29,638 nucleotides of DNA, taken from assembly GCA_027080315.1 (NCBI GenBank), contig JALWSI010000033.1, positions 1 through 29,638 of the forward strand, read 5' to 3'. Within the stretch, counting starts at the first letter, position 1. Each line of letters begins with the position of its first letter. The notes beneath the pieces were generated by a model. It had not been told where the DNA came from, ran no database searches, and saw nothing but the letters and a program-made list of their open reading frames with translations. Of this stretch, positions 17,153 to 23,812 are shown piece after piece. The DNA is from a bacterium (GTDB lineage: Bacteria; Thermosulfidibacterota; Thermosulfidibacteria; Thermosulfidibacterales; JALWSI01). Position numbers and translations under genes: made by a program.

Positions 17153-17698
17153 TCACTCTTTCTTTGTGTACCAATAGGTTTCTAAGGTACAAGAGACTGC
17201 AAGCTCTGGATCTAAACTCATAGCCGATTTTGATTTGATGGTAATATGTGTAGGTTTTATCAGCCTTTCAAGGGAGGTTATCCCTTTCATTAGGGACACC
17301 AGCTGTTCATAGGTGCAGGTGAAGTTCAGGCTCATAGATAGGGCCCCGTATATGCTACCGGCCCTCTCTCCCGCGGGTTTAAAGATGTCAAACACTATCT
17401 CGTTCTCAGCGCCCAGCTTAGGAACCTGCCTTAATAGTTTGGGAATGTCCTTTCTACTTGGCAGTATCCCCTTTAGCCTATCAAGTTGAATCTGTAGCTG
17501 TGCTATCTCTTTTTCAATCTCTGCTACCCTTTTCTGAGCGGCTTTTAACCTCGCTATCTCTTTATCAATCTTCTCTCTCTCTGTTATGATCTTTTTGATT
17601 GCCACCCGTTTGGGCTCTAAAAGGTAGGTGTTGCCTAAGTAGACAATTGCTACTCCTAACAGAAGGCCCACCAGTATCCTTTTTAGAGCCTCGTTCAT
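17153..17698 (-). CDS. pilO: PilO-like type IV pilus assembly protein
   Basis: Bitopic inner-membrane protein that pairs with PilN. 181 residues: a short cytoplasmic start, one membrane helix at about 8-26 (ILVGLLLGVAIVYLGNTYLL), a coiled coil at about 30-78 (Lys/Glu/Ile heptads) and a ferredoxin-like periplasmic domain from 80, with the MSLNFTCTYEQLVSLMKGI segment typical of PilO. Its ATG overlaps the pilN stop (ATGA) and pilP follows, so the cluster is one operon. Sequence similarity in this family is low; position and topology carry much of the assignment. Confidence 0.85.
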   Translation of the reverse strand: MNEALKRILVGLLLGVAIVYLGNTYLLEPKRVAIKKIITEREKIDKEIARLKAAQKRVAEIEKEIAQLQIQLDRLKGILPSRKDIPKLLRQVPKLGAENEIVFDIFKPAGERAGSIYGALSMSLNFTCTYEQLVSLMKGITSLERLIKPTHITIKSKSAMSLDPELAVSCTLETYWYTKKE

Positions 17699-18414
17699 CT
17701 CTTTCTCCTTTTTGTTGGTAGCTCAACTTTAGGAGGTGTACTTTTTACAGAAAGGGTGAACTCTTTCATGGTTATAGTGCTCTTCTCGCCTTTTTTACCC
17801 GCAAGTATCTTGGGAGCTGAGAGCTTAACCGTTTTCACAGGACCAAGGGAGTATTCTCCATAGTGGGGGCTTTGCTCTAAAGCGTCTATGAATCTGGCGA
17901 TCTCCATGTCTGACAGAGCATAACCGTGCAAGGAGAGGGATCTTCCCGGTGTGAAGTCAAACCTGTCTATGGAGATGCCATCGGGGACTATTTTCTCAAG
18001 CTCATCCAAAACTGCCGGCACTTCGTTGCGATCTGCCGACAGACTCTTTATGGTGTTAACCTTGGTGGTTAAGGCCTCTTTCTTTTTGTTGAGGAGCTTG
18101 AGCTTCTTCTCTATGGGTTTAAGCCTCTGGTATTCTCTCTTCCTCTGAGCCAGCAGATTGCGCTCCTCCCTCTCCTGGTTATTTAAAGCAGAATACTGCC
18201 AGCCCAACCAGAGTACAGGAGCCACTATCAACAGCACCATGATGATAGTGGCCATAGTCTCTTTGGTGATTTTGGGTGCCTCTATCTTTATGCGGGGTTT
18301 GGGTCTCTTACCCTTTTTTGTTCTTGTTGGTAATTTGAAAGAGATTTTCCGCTTTCCCTTTGGCTTCTCTTTCTTTCCTGAAAGGTCAATGTCTATGAGG
18401 GGGTAGTCTGCCAT
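17695..18414 (-). CDS. pilN: PilN-like type IV pilus assembly protein
   Basis: 239 residues. A very basic cytoplasmic region (1-50, many Lys/Arg/Pro) precedes one membrane helix at about 54-74 (MATIIMVLLIVAPVLWLGW), a coiled coil at about 78-125 and a periplasmic ferredoxin-like domain with VPAVLDELEKIVPDGISIDRF-type sequence. The usual PilN start (I-N-L-L-P), which docks into PilM, is replaced by PLIDIDLSG near the N-terminus, a weak version of that motif. The cytoplasmic tail is longer than usual, and the C-terminus ends in KRRKR. It starts directly after the pilM stop and overlaps pilO by four bases. Confidence 0.82.
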   Translation of the reverse strand: MADYPLIDIDLSGKKEKPKGKRKISFKLPTRTKKGKRPKPRIKIEAPKITKETMATIIMVLLIVAPVLWLGWQYSALNNQEREERNLLAQRKREYQRLKPIEKKLKLLNKKKEALTTKVNTIKSLSADRNEVPAVLDELEKIVPDGISIDRFDFTPGRSLSLHGYALSDMEIARFIDALEQSPHYGEYSLGPVKTVKLSAPKILAGKKGEKSTITMKEFTLSVKSTPPKVELPTKRRKR

Positions 18415-19443
18415 CTAAGCCATCAACTCCGCTTCAGTTATTGCTGCGCCCAATGCGTCTGCAGATCTTGTTAGGGCTTGGGCCTCAACGTCCACGCCTT
18501 CCCTTAAAGGTACTCCCCAGTCTTTAAAAAGAAGAGCTTCGCACTCCAGCTCTTCCTCTAAAATGTCTGTAAAACCTTTCACCAAGGAGCCTCCACCTGA
18601 GAGGTGTATCTCTTCGCAGGCGGGGAATGGCATTCCCATAGGCAGGCAGTAGTCTATGTTGTACCCTGCTTTATTGATAAGCTGGCTTGCCCACCTTTCA
18701 ACAATCCCAGTAGGAATAGCGTCTGCTTCCTTTTGCAGTTTCTCATCGGCAAGCTCTTTGGAGATTCCCAGCTCGTCAGACACCATCTTTATGAGGTCTA
18801 TTCCTCCATAGGCAATCTCTCGGGAGTAGTACAGCTCACCTTCAAACATCCATACCAATGTGGTTGTGCCCCTTCCAATGTCCATGATCAGTATAGAATC
18901 ATCGTCAATACCTTGGTACCTCTGAAGGTTTGCCAGAGCCACGCTTTTGGTTAAGACGGTACCCACAGCAAAGCCCATCTCTTCAAACAGCCTTGTCCAC
19001 TCCTCAACCTCTCTCCTCTTGGCTGCTACCAGAAGCTTTTTAGCCCCATCTTCTCCTTCCCCTAAGGGGAGTATATCTATCGTCATCTCTTCCTGGGTTA
19101 ATGGAAGATATGGGGCAACTTCAAAGGGGAGCCCTTCATCGTCCATCCCTAAGGGCATGGAGATCTGCCTTGTAAGGGAGTGCCCCCCTCCTATGCTAAT
19201 GGCAAGGTTTTCTGTTGGAAACTTGTGTTTCTCCCAGAACTCAAAGATTACACCTTTAAGGTCCTGGGAGTGTGCCACCTTACCCTCAGCTACGAGGTCC
19301 ACCGGGAGCACCCTCCAGTGGAATCCTGTGAGGGCTAGGGTGTCTTCGGAAAGAAAGGAGAAGGTTGCAACAGAGATCTTGGAGTGCCCAATAGAAACTC
19401 CGCAGAATTCTTCGCCTCCTCCCTTCTTGGACTTTCTTGCCAT
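18415..19443 (-). CDS. pilM: PilM-like actin-fold ATPase of type IV pilus assembly
   Basis: Cytoplasmic actin/FtsA-like protein that binds the PilN tail. 342 residues. Nucleotide-site elements are readable: phosphate-1 CGVSIGHSKISVATF near residue 14, phosphate-2 SILIMDIGRGTTTLVWMF near 193, and the adenosine loop HLSGGGSLVKGFTDILEEEL near 289. SMPLGMDDEGLPFEVAPYLP is the PilM membrane-proximal region. ATG 19443 has an excellent AGGAGG six bases upstream on the minus strand. It is the first gene of pilMNOP. A pilQ secretin gene, the usual fifth member, is absent, as are pilB, pilT and pilins in this window. Confidence 0.9.
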   Translation of the reverse strand: MARKSKKGGGEEFCGVSIGHSKISVATFSFLSEDTLALTGFHWRVLPVDLVAEGKVAHSQDLKGVIFEFWEKHKFPTENLAISIGGGHSLTRQISMPLGMDDEGLPFEVAPYLPLTQEEMTIDILPLGEGEDGAKKLLVAAKRREVEEWTRLFEEMGFAVGTVLTKSVALANLQRYQGIDDDSILIMDIGRGTTTLVWMFEGELYYSREIAYGGIDLIKMVSDELGISKELADEKLQKEADAIPTGIVERWASQLINKAGYNIDYCLPMGMPFPACEEIHLSGGGSLVKGFTDILEEELECEALLFKDWGVPLREGVDVEAQALTRSADALGAAITEAELMA

Positions 19444-19485
19444 TAAGTCCTCCTTTTTACCCCACCTTTGCTCCTATTCTGCCTA

Positions 19486-19518
19486 ACACGAAAGGTCGTA
19501 CTTGACAATACTTCGTGT
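19486..19518. promoter_or_regulatory. Inverted repeat in the pilM/antiporter divergent intergenic region
   Basis: ACACGAA (19486-19492) and TTCGTGT (19512-19518) are perfect 7-base inverted repeats with 19 bases between. They bracket the TTGACA at 19502-19507, so a bound dimer could control the rightward gene and possibly the leftward pil operon. The palindrome is seen; the operator role is inference. Confidence 0.35.
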
Positions 19519-19528
19519 CTAATTTAAT
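19502..19528 (+). promoter_or_regulatory. Possible sigma-70 promoter of the antiporter gene
   Basis: TTGACA at 19502-19507 with TTTAAT at 19523-19528, spacer 15 bases. The transcript would have a leader of about 60 bases before the GTG at 19595. The -35 is perfect but the spacing is short, so confidence is moderate at best. No equally good promoter was found for pilM on the other strand. Confidence 0.35.
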
Positions 19529-19594
19529 CAGCGAAGCCGTTTTAAGGGTGAAGAAGCTCATCATCGCATAAGCCGTAGGAAAGGAGAGTCTAAG

Positions 19595-21067
19595 GTGAAG
19601 AGACTGGCAACACCAAAGGGATTCTGGCTGGTTCTTTTTATTATTGCAGGGGTTCTCGTCTGTTTGAATCCTGCAATGGCTTCAGAGGCGGTTCAGGAGG
19701 CTGCCAAGCATGGGCATCAGGGCAGAGAGCTGGGAGAGCTACTGCCATTGTGGAGTATCATACCCTTTGCGGGAATACTTCTATCCATAGCTATCTTCCC
19801 TTTAGTGGCAGGAGAGTTCTGGCATCACCACTATCCCAAGATCTCTGCTATGTGGGCTCTGATCACCGCAGTTCCTTTCCTCATAGCCTTTAAGGGAGAA
19901 GGTCTTCACGAGATCCTTCATATCTACATAGCTGACTATGTGCCCTTCTTGATACTGATCGGTTCCCTTTACATTGTGGCTGGGGGAATCTTACTGAGAG
20001 GGACCCTTAGAGGTACCCCTTTGGTGAATACGGGTATGCTTGCGGTGGGGACCCTTCTGGCGTCGTGGGTTGGCACCACAGGGGCCGCAATGCTGCTCAT
20101 CAAGCCTTTTCTCAAGGCCAACAACTACAGAAAGACCAAGACCTACATGGTGGTCTTCTTCATCTTCCTCGTCTGCAACATAGGAGGCTCCCTCACACCT
20201 CTTGGAGATCCTCCCCTTTTCCTGGGATTCCTGCACGGGGTTCCCTTCTTCTGGACCTTCAAGATTCTGCCCCACATGCTCTTGGCTTCTGGGATTCTGC
20301 TGGTTCTCTTCTTCTTGATAGATACCTACTTTTACAAAAAGGACGGGGTTGAGGCTCCTCCCGATGCCACTGGTGAAAAGCTCAAAGTAGAGGGACTATT
20401 CAACCTGGGGCTTTTGGCGGTTATTGTTGGAGCCGTGCTCTTCAGTGGTATGGTTAAGCTGGGGAAGGTCTCAATCTTGGGTGTTCCAAGAGAGATAGAG
20501 TCTCTAATCAGAGACGGGGTCATGGTGCTCATGGCTGTAATCTCTTTTAAGCTGACTCCTAAGCATATCCGTGAGGGCAACGACTTCTCCTGGTTCCCCA
20601 TTCAAGAGGTTGCATATCTCTTTGCTGGTATCTTCATGACCATGATTCCCGCCCTTGCCATTCTCAGGGCAGGTGAGCAGGGTGCCTTGGCTGGGTTGAT
20701 AAGGTCGGTTAAGGAACCCTACCACTTCTTCTGGATAACTGGTATTCTCTCAAGCTTCCTTGATAATGCTCCAACCTACCTCACCTTCTTCAACACGGCA
20801 TTGGGTAGGTTCTTTGTGGGTGTTCCTGAGCATCAGGCGGTTCACATGCTCATTGCCCATAAGTCCCTTTACCTTGAGGCTATCTCTGCAGGGGCCGTCT
20901 TCATGGGCGCCAATACCTACATCGGCAATGCTCCCAACTTCATGATCAGATCCATAGCCGAGGAGGCTGGTGTTCCCATGCCCAGCTTCTTTGGTTACAT
21001 CCTTAAGTTCTCCTTGCCCATACTCATTCCCATCTTCTTCTTAGTCACCTTTGTCTTTTTCAGGTAA
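19595..21067 (+). CDS. Na+/H+ antiporter-like permease of the ion transporter (NhaD/ArsB) superfamily
   Basis: 490 residues, about 11-12 hydrophobic segments. An N-terminal signal-type helix ends in NPAMA-SEAVQ (residues 25-34), followed by a periplasmic stretch with HGHQG. Core motifs: LTPLGDPPLFLGFLHGVPFF near 206 and SSFLDNAPTYLTFFNTALG near 386, each in a half of the inverted-repeat fold, then FMGANTYIGNAPNFMIRS near 433. These match the NhaD-like 'sodium:proton antiporter' group often found in sulfur-metabolising and thermophilic bacteria; the substrate could also be an organic anion. GTG 19595 has AAGGAGAG about 7 bases upstream. A strong terminator-like hairpin lies 82 bases after the stop, inside the next gene. 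Confidence 0.8.
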   Translation: MKRLATPKGFWLVLFIIAGVLVCLNPAMASEAVQEAAKHGHQGRELGELLPLWSIIPFAGILLSIAIFPLVAGEFWHHHYPKISAMWALITAVPFLIAFKGEGLHEILHIYIADYVPFLILIGSLYIVAGGILLRGTLRGTPLVNTGMLAVGTLLASWVGTTGAAMLLIKPFLKANNYRKTKTYMVVFFIFLVCNIGGSLTPLGDPPLFLGFLHGVPFFWTFKILPHMLLASGILLVLFFLIDTYFYKKDGVEAPPDATGEKLKVEGLFNLGLLAVIVGAVLFSGMVKLGKVSILGVPREIESLIRDGVMVLMAVISFKLTPKHIREGNDFSWFPIQEVAYLFAGIFMTMIPALAILRAGEQGALAGLIRSVKEPYHFFWITGILSSFLDNAPTYLTFFNTALGRFFVGVPEHQAVHMLIAHKSLYLEAISAGAVFMGANTYIGNAPNFMIRSIAEEAGVPMPSFFGYILKFSLPILIPIFFLVTFVFFR

Positions 21068-21086
21068 TTCTTCACAAAAAGGGTGA

Positions 21087-21692
21087 ATGGTGGTATATCC
21101 TCCCTCCATGGGGAGGATGGGATGTAGTAAGGCCAATTGCGGGAAAACAAAGGGGAGAGTGATCCTCGGGATCATCCTCCCCTTTTTTATTCTTGTCTCT
21201 GTGGCCTTGGCTGCACAGGTGGAGGTGGCCTCTGTAAGGGTCTTTAGGGATAAGTGTAGAGATAGAGTGTCTATTGAGCTTAAGGGTCTTGAGCTCACAC
21301 CTGTTCAAGAGGCCATAGAGGGAGGTATCCCCTACACCATAGAGTACAGGGTAAGGATCATGGAAGAGAGGCTACTCTGGGACAAGACTGTGTGGGAGGG
21401 GATATACGACAGAACCCTTAAGTTCAATCTTATCACCAAAGAGTACAAGATAGAGGATCAGACCTCCTACCCAGAGAGGTTCTCAAATAAAGATAGATTC
21501 TTGAAAAAGGCTAAGGTTGCCATATTTCCTCTTCCAGAGGGTGTTCTGAAAAAAGGCGAAAAGTGTGCTCAGTATCTTGAGGTGAGGGTTTGCCGTAATA
21601 GCATTCACCTCTTCTTTCCCCTCTCCATTATTGCCCCTTTAATAAGGCCAGATTCGGACTTTGATACTGGATGGATAAGGGTGAAACAATAG
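21087..21692 (+). CDS. DUF4390 exported protein upstream of NtrYX
   Basis: 201 residues from ATG 21087. After a Lys/Arg-bearing start there is a signal-type helix (VILGIILPFFILVSVALA, ending at AQVEV), then a beta-rich domain with two cysteines conserved in position (FRDKCRDRVSIELKGLELT; KKGEKCAQYLEVRVCRNS). This is the DUF4390 pattern, a family repeatedly encoded just before NtrY kinases; it may be a periplasmic partner of the sensor, which is inference. Start is uncertain: ATG 21087 (AAAGGGTGA upstream), ATG 21108 and ATG 21117 are in frame. All of them place a terminator-like hairpin (21149-21185) inside the signal-peptide codons. It overlaps ntrY by 22 bases. Confidence 0.78.
   Translation: MVVYPPSMGRMGCSKANCGKTKGRVILGIILPFFILVSVALAAQVEVASVRVFRDKCRDRVSIELKGLELTPVQEAIEGGIPYTIEYRVRIMEERLLWDKTVWEGIYDRTLKFNLITKEYKIEDQTSYPERFSNKDRFLKKAKVAIFPLPEGVLKKGEKCAQYLEVRVCRNSIHLFFPLSIIAPLIRPDSDFDTGWIRVKQ
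21097..21182 (+). promoter_or_regulatory. Candidate attenuator: alternative pairings that compete with the 21149-21185 terminator
   Basis: Segment 1, ATCCTCCC (21097-21104), pairs perfectly with GGGAGGAT (21111-21118). Segment 2, GGGGAGGATG (21110-21119), also pairs perfectly over 10 bases with CATCCTCCCC (21173-21182), which is the right arm of the downstream terminator stem. The 2:4 helix therefore excludes both the 1:2 hairpin and the terminator, as in classical attenuators. Segment 1 falls on Pro-Pro codons if translation starts at 21087. The complementarity is read directly from the sequence; regulation is inferred. Confidence 0.5.
21149..21191 (+). terminator. Intrinsic-terminator-like hairpin inside the DUF4390 signal-peptide codons
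   Basis: The left arm 21149-21165 (AAAGGGGAGAGTGATCC) pairs with 21169-21185 (GGATCATCCTCCCCTTT) around a TCG loop: 17 positions with one G-T pair and one A-C mismatch, with TTTTTT across 21183-21188. It has stem strength and a U-tract like a Rho-independent terminator. It may end the antiporter transcript or, with the upstream segments, set how much transcription reaches ntrYX. It lies in frame within the DUF4390 reading frame, where the arms code for hydrophobic residues. Confidence 0.6.
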
Positions 21693-23809
21693 AAAAGACC
21701 ACCACTGGCTACTCCCGTAAGACCATTCTCCTTGTGGGGGTGGTTCTGGTACTCTTTGTGGGTCTCACGGTTTTGGAGGTTGCCCTGCAGGGCAAGAAGG
21801 GTCCCTCTATATTGCCCACCAATGTGATCATATTTGCCCTCATAAACCTTAACATCTTAGTGCTCATGGTCTTTATGCTCCTGCTGGGTCGTAACCTCGT
21901 TAAACTGTACTTTGAGAGAAGGAGCGGAGCCATTGGTTCAAAGTTCAAGACCAAGCTGGTGCTGGCCTTCATAGGACTCTCCATTATCCCCACCCTCATG
22001 CTCTTTTTGGTGGCCAGTGGGATCATCACCTCCTTAGTGGATAGCTGGTTCAGCGTGCAGCAGGATCTCTTCATGAAGGAGTCTCTCTCCATCTCTCAGG
22101 AATACCTTGAGAGGTGGAACGAAGAGGCCGAACGCATCTTTGAGGCCCTTGACAACTGTACAGGTCTGAAGATGGAGAGTCCTTATCTCACCTCTGATAG
22201 GTTGCTGAATGCTGCCTCTGAGCATGGGGCCAAGTTGATAGAGGTGTTTGGTTTTGACGGAAGGTTGATTGCCCAAAGCAAGTACAGACCCAAATACTCA
22301 ACTCCGCCAGAGATGCTCAAAGGCTTCTTGGATGGCTCAGAAAAGGTTAGGGGAGAGGAACTGGCCAAAACCTACAAGGTCTTTGTGAGGGGGAAAAACA
22401 GGGTTATGGTTGTCACCTTTAAGATACCATCTTCGGTAAGGAAAAGCCTCAACACTATCACCAACATCTACCAGGGGTATCAAGAGATGAAGTCTGTGAG
22501 CAAGTCTGTTAAGTGGCTATACATCATATCCTTCTTGGTTGTGACCATGCTAATCCTCTTCTCTTCCATGTGGATAGGACTTCAGATCGCCAAGGGGATA
22601 ACGGTTCCCATTGAGGCCTTGGCTAAGGCCACGGAAGAGGTTGCGGCAGGTGATCTTGATGTCTCGGTGGGGGTGAAAGCAGACGACGAGATAGGCATCT
22701 TGGTTAACTCCTTCAACTCTATGACCCAGGAGTTGAAGAAGAACAGAAGGCGTCTGGAGGAGGGTAAGAGGTATATTGAGACGGTGCTTGAGAGCGTTGC
22801 CACCGGGGTCATCTCATTGGACAAAGAGGGCAAGGTGATAAGCATAAACGCAGCCGCAAGAAACCTGCTTGGCATCGGTGAAGATAAGGGTTTTGAGGGA
22901 GAGTCTTACAGGGCCCTTCTATCAGAGGGGTCGTTTCACTCTTTGATGGAGACCATAAGGGACGCCTTGAGACAGGGAGATAAAAGGGGAAGAAGCGAGG
23001 TTAGGCTGGTGAGGGCAGAGGGGGTGGCCATTCTCAACGTCGGTGTAACCCCCATCTACGATCAAGGGGGCAAATACGACGGAATGGTGATAGTCTTGGA
23101 GGACATGACTGAGCTCGCCAAGGCCCAGAGGGCGGCGGCCTGGGAGGAGGTGGCCAGAAGGGTGGCCCATGAGATCAAGAACCCCTTAACCCCCATAAAG
23201 CTCTCAGCCCAGCGCATGAAGAGAAGGGTGGTGCGGGCGGAGATCCCCGAAGACGAGAAGAGCGTGATGAACCATTGCATTGACACCATCATTGATCAGG
23301 TGGATCTCATGAGAAACATGGTTAACGAGTTTCATCAGTTTGCGAGATTCCCCAAGATCACCCCTGTGCCCTGCAATGTGGAAGAGATGGTTGATGAGGT
23401 GCGCACCACCTACCACTCTTCGCATCCCAAGGTTGAGATCTCCATTGAGAAGGTTGGGGAGATCCCCACTCTCATGCTGGACAAGGAGCAGATGAAGAGG
23501 GTACTCATGAACCTCGTGGATAATGCCATTGAGGCCATGAAGGGGAAGGGAAGGGTTGAGATAAGGCTTTTGAGAGACAAGACCAACAATCAACTGGTTA
23601 TAGAGGTTAAGGACGAGGGTGAGGGGATTCCGGCAGAGGAGAGGGAGCTTATCTTTCAGCCGTACTTCACCACCAAAGAAGGAGGAACCGGTTTGGGACT
23701 GGCGATAGTGAACCGGATAGTTACTGACCACGGTGGCTACATAAGGGTGAGACCCAATAGACCAAAGGGATCTGTTTTTGTGATAGAGCTTCCCATAACA
23801 GAGGCCTAA
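21671..23809 (+). CDS. ntrY: NtrY-like membrane sensor histidine kinase
   Basis: 712 residues. Membrane helices at about 18-38, 51-73 and 97-122, a periplasmic sensor region at about 125-275, a fourth helix at about 279-300, HAMP at 300-355, PAS at about 362-470 (ETVLESVATGVISLDKEGKV), then the HisKA H-box VARRVAHEIKNPLTPI with phospho-acceptor H500. HATPase motifs follow: N-box LVDNAIEAMKG, G1 DEGEGI, F-box FQPYFTTK, G2 GGTGLGLAI. This is the NtrY topology; the partner regulator is encoded 3 bases downstream. NtrYX systems respond to nitrogen, redox or envelope cues depending on the organism, so the signal is unknown here. ATG 21671 lies inside the DUF4390 gene with no clear ribosome site, so its translation probably depends on that gene. 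Confidence 0.93.
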   Translation: MDKGETIEKTTTGYSRKTILLVGVVLVLFVGLTVLEVALQGKKGPSILPTNVIIFALINLNILVLMVFMLLLGRNLVKLYFERRSGAIGSKFKTKLVLAFIGLSIIPTLMLFLVASGIITSLVDSWFSVQQDLFMKESLSISQEYLERWNEEAERIFEALDNCTGLKMESPYLTSDRLLNAASEHGAKLIEVFGFDGRLIAQSKYRPKYSTPPEMLKGFLDGSEKVRGEELAKTYKVFVRGKNRVMVVTFKIPSSVRKSLNTITNIYQGYQEMKSVSKSVKWLYIISFLVVTMLILFSSMWIGLQIAKGITVPIEALAKATEEVAAGDLDVSVGVKADDEIGILVNSFNSMTQELKKNRRRLEEGKRYIETVLESVATGVISLDKEGKVISINAAARNLLGIGEDKGFEGESYRALLSEGSFHSLMETIRDALRQGDKRGRSEVRLVRAEGVAILNVGVTPIYDQGGKYDGMVIVLEDMTELAKAQRAAAWEEVARRVAHEIKNPLTPIKLSAQRMKRRVVRAEIPEDEKSVMNHCIDTIIDQVDLMRNMVNEFHQFARFPKITPVPCNVEEMVDEVRTTYHSSHPKVEISIEKVGEIPTLMLDKEQMKRVLMNLVDNAIEAMKGKGRVEIRLLRDKTNNQLVIEVKDEGEGIPAEERELIFQPYFTTKEGGTGLGLAIVNRIVTDHGGYIRVRPNRPKGSVFVIELPITEA

Positions 23810-23812
23810 GAT

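Noticed and set aside
21097-21118. Hairpin 1:2 after the antiporter gene as a terminator by itself
   Set aside because: The 8-bp stem is followed by GGGATG rather than a U-tract; it makes sense only as part of the larger alternative structure.
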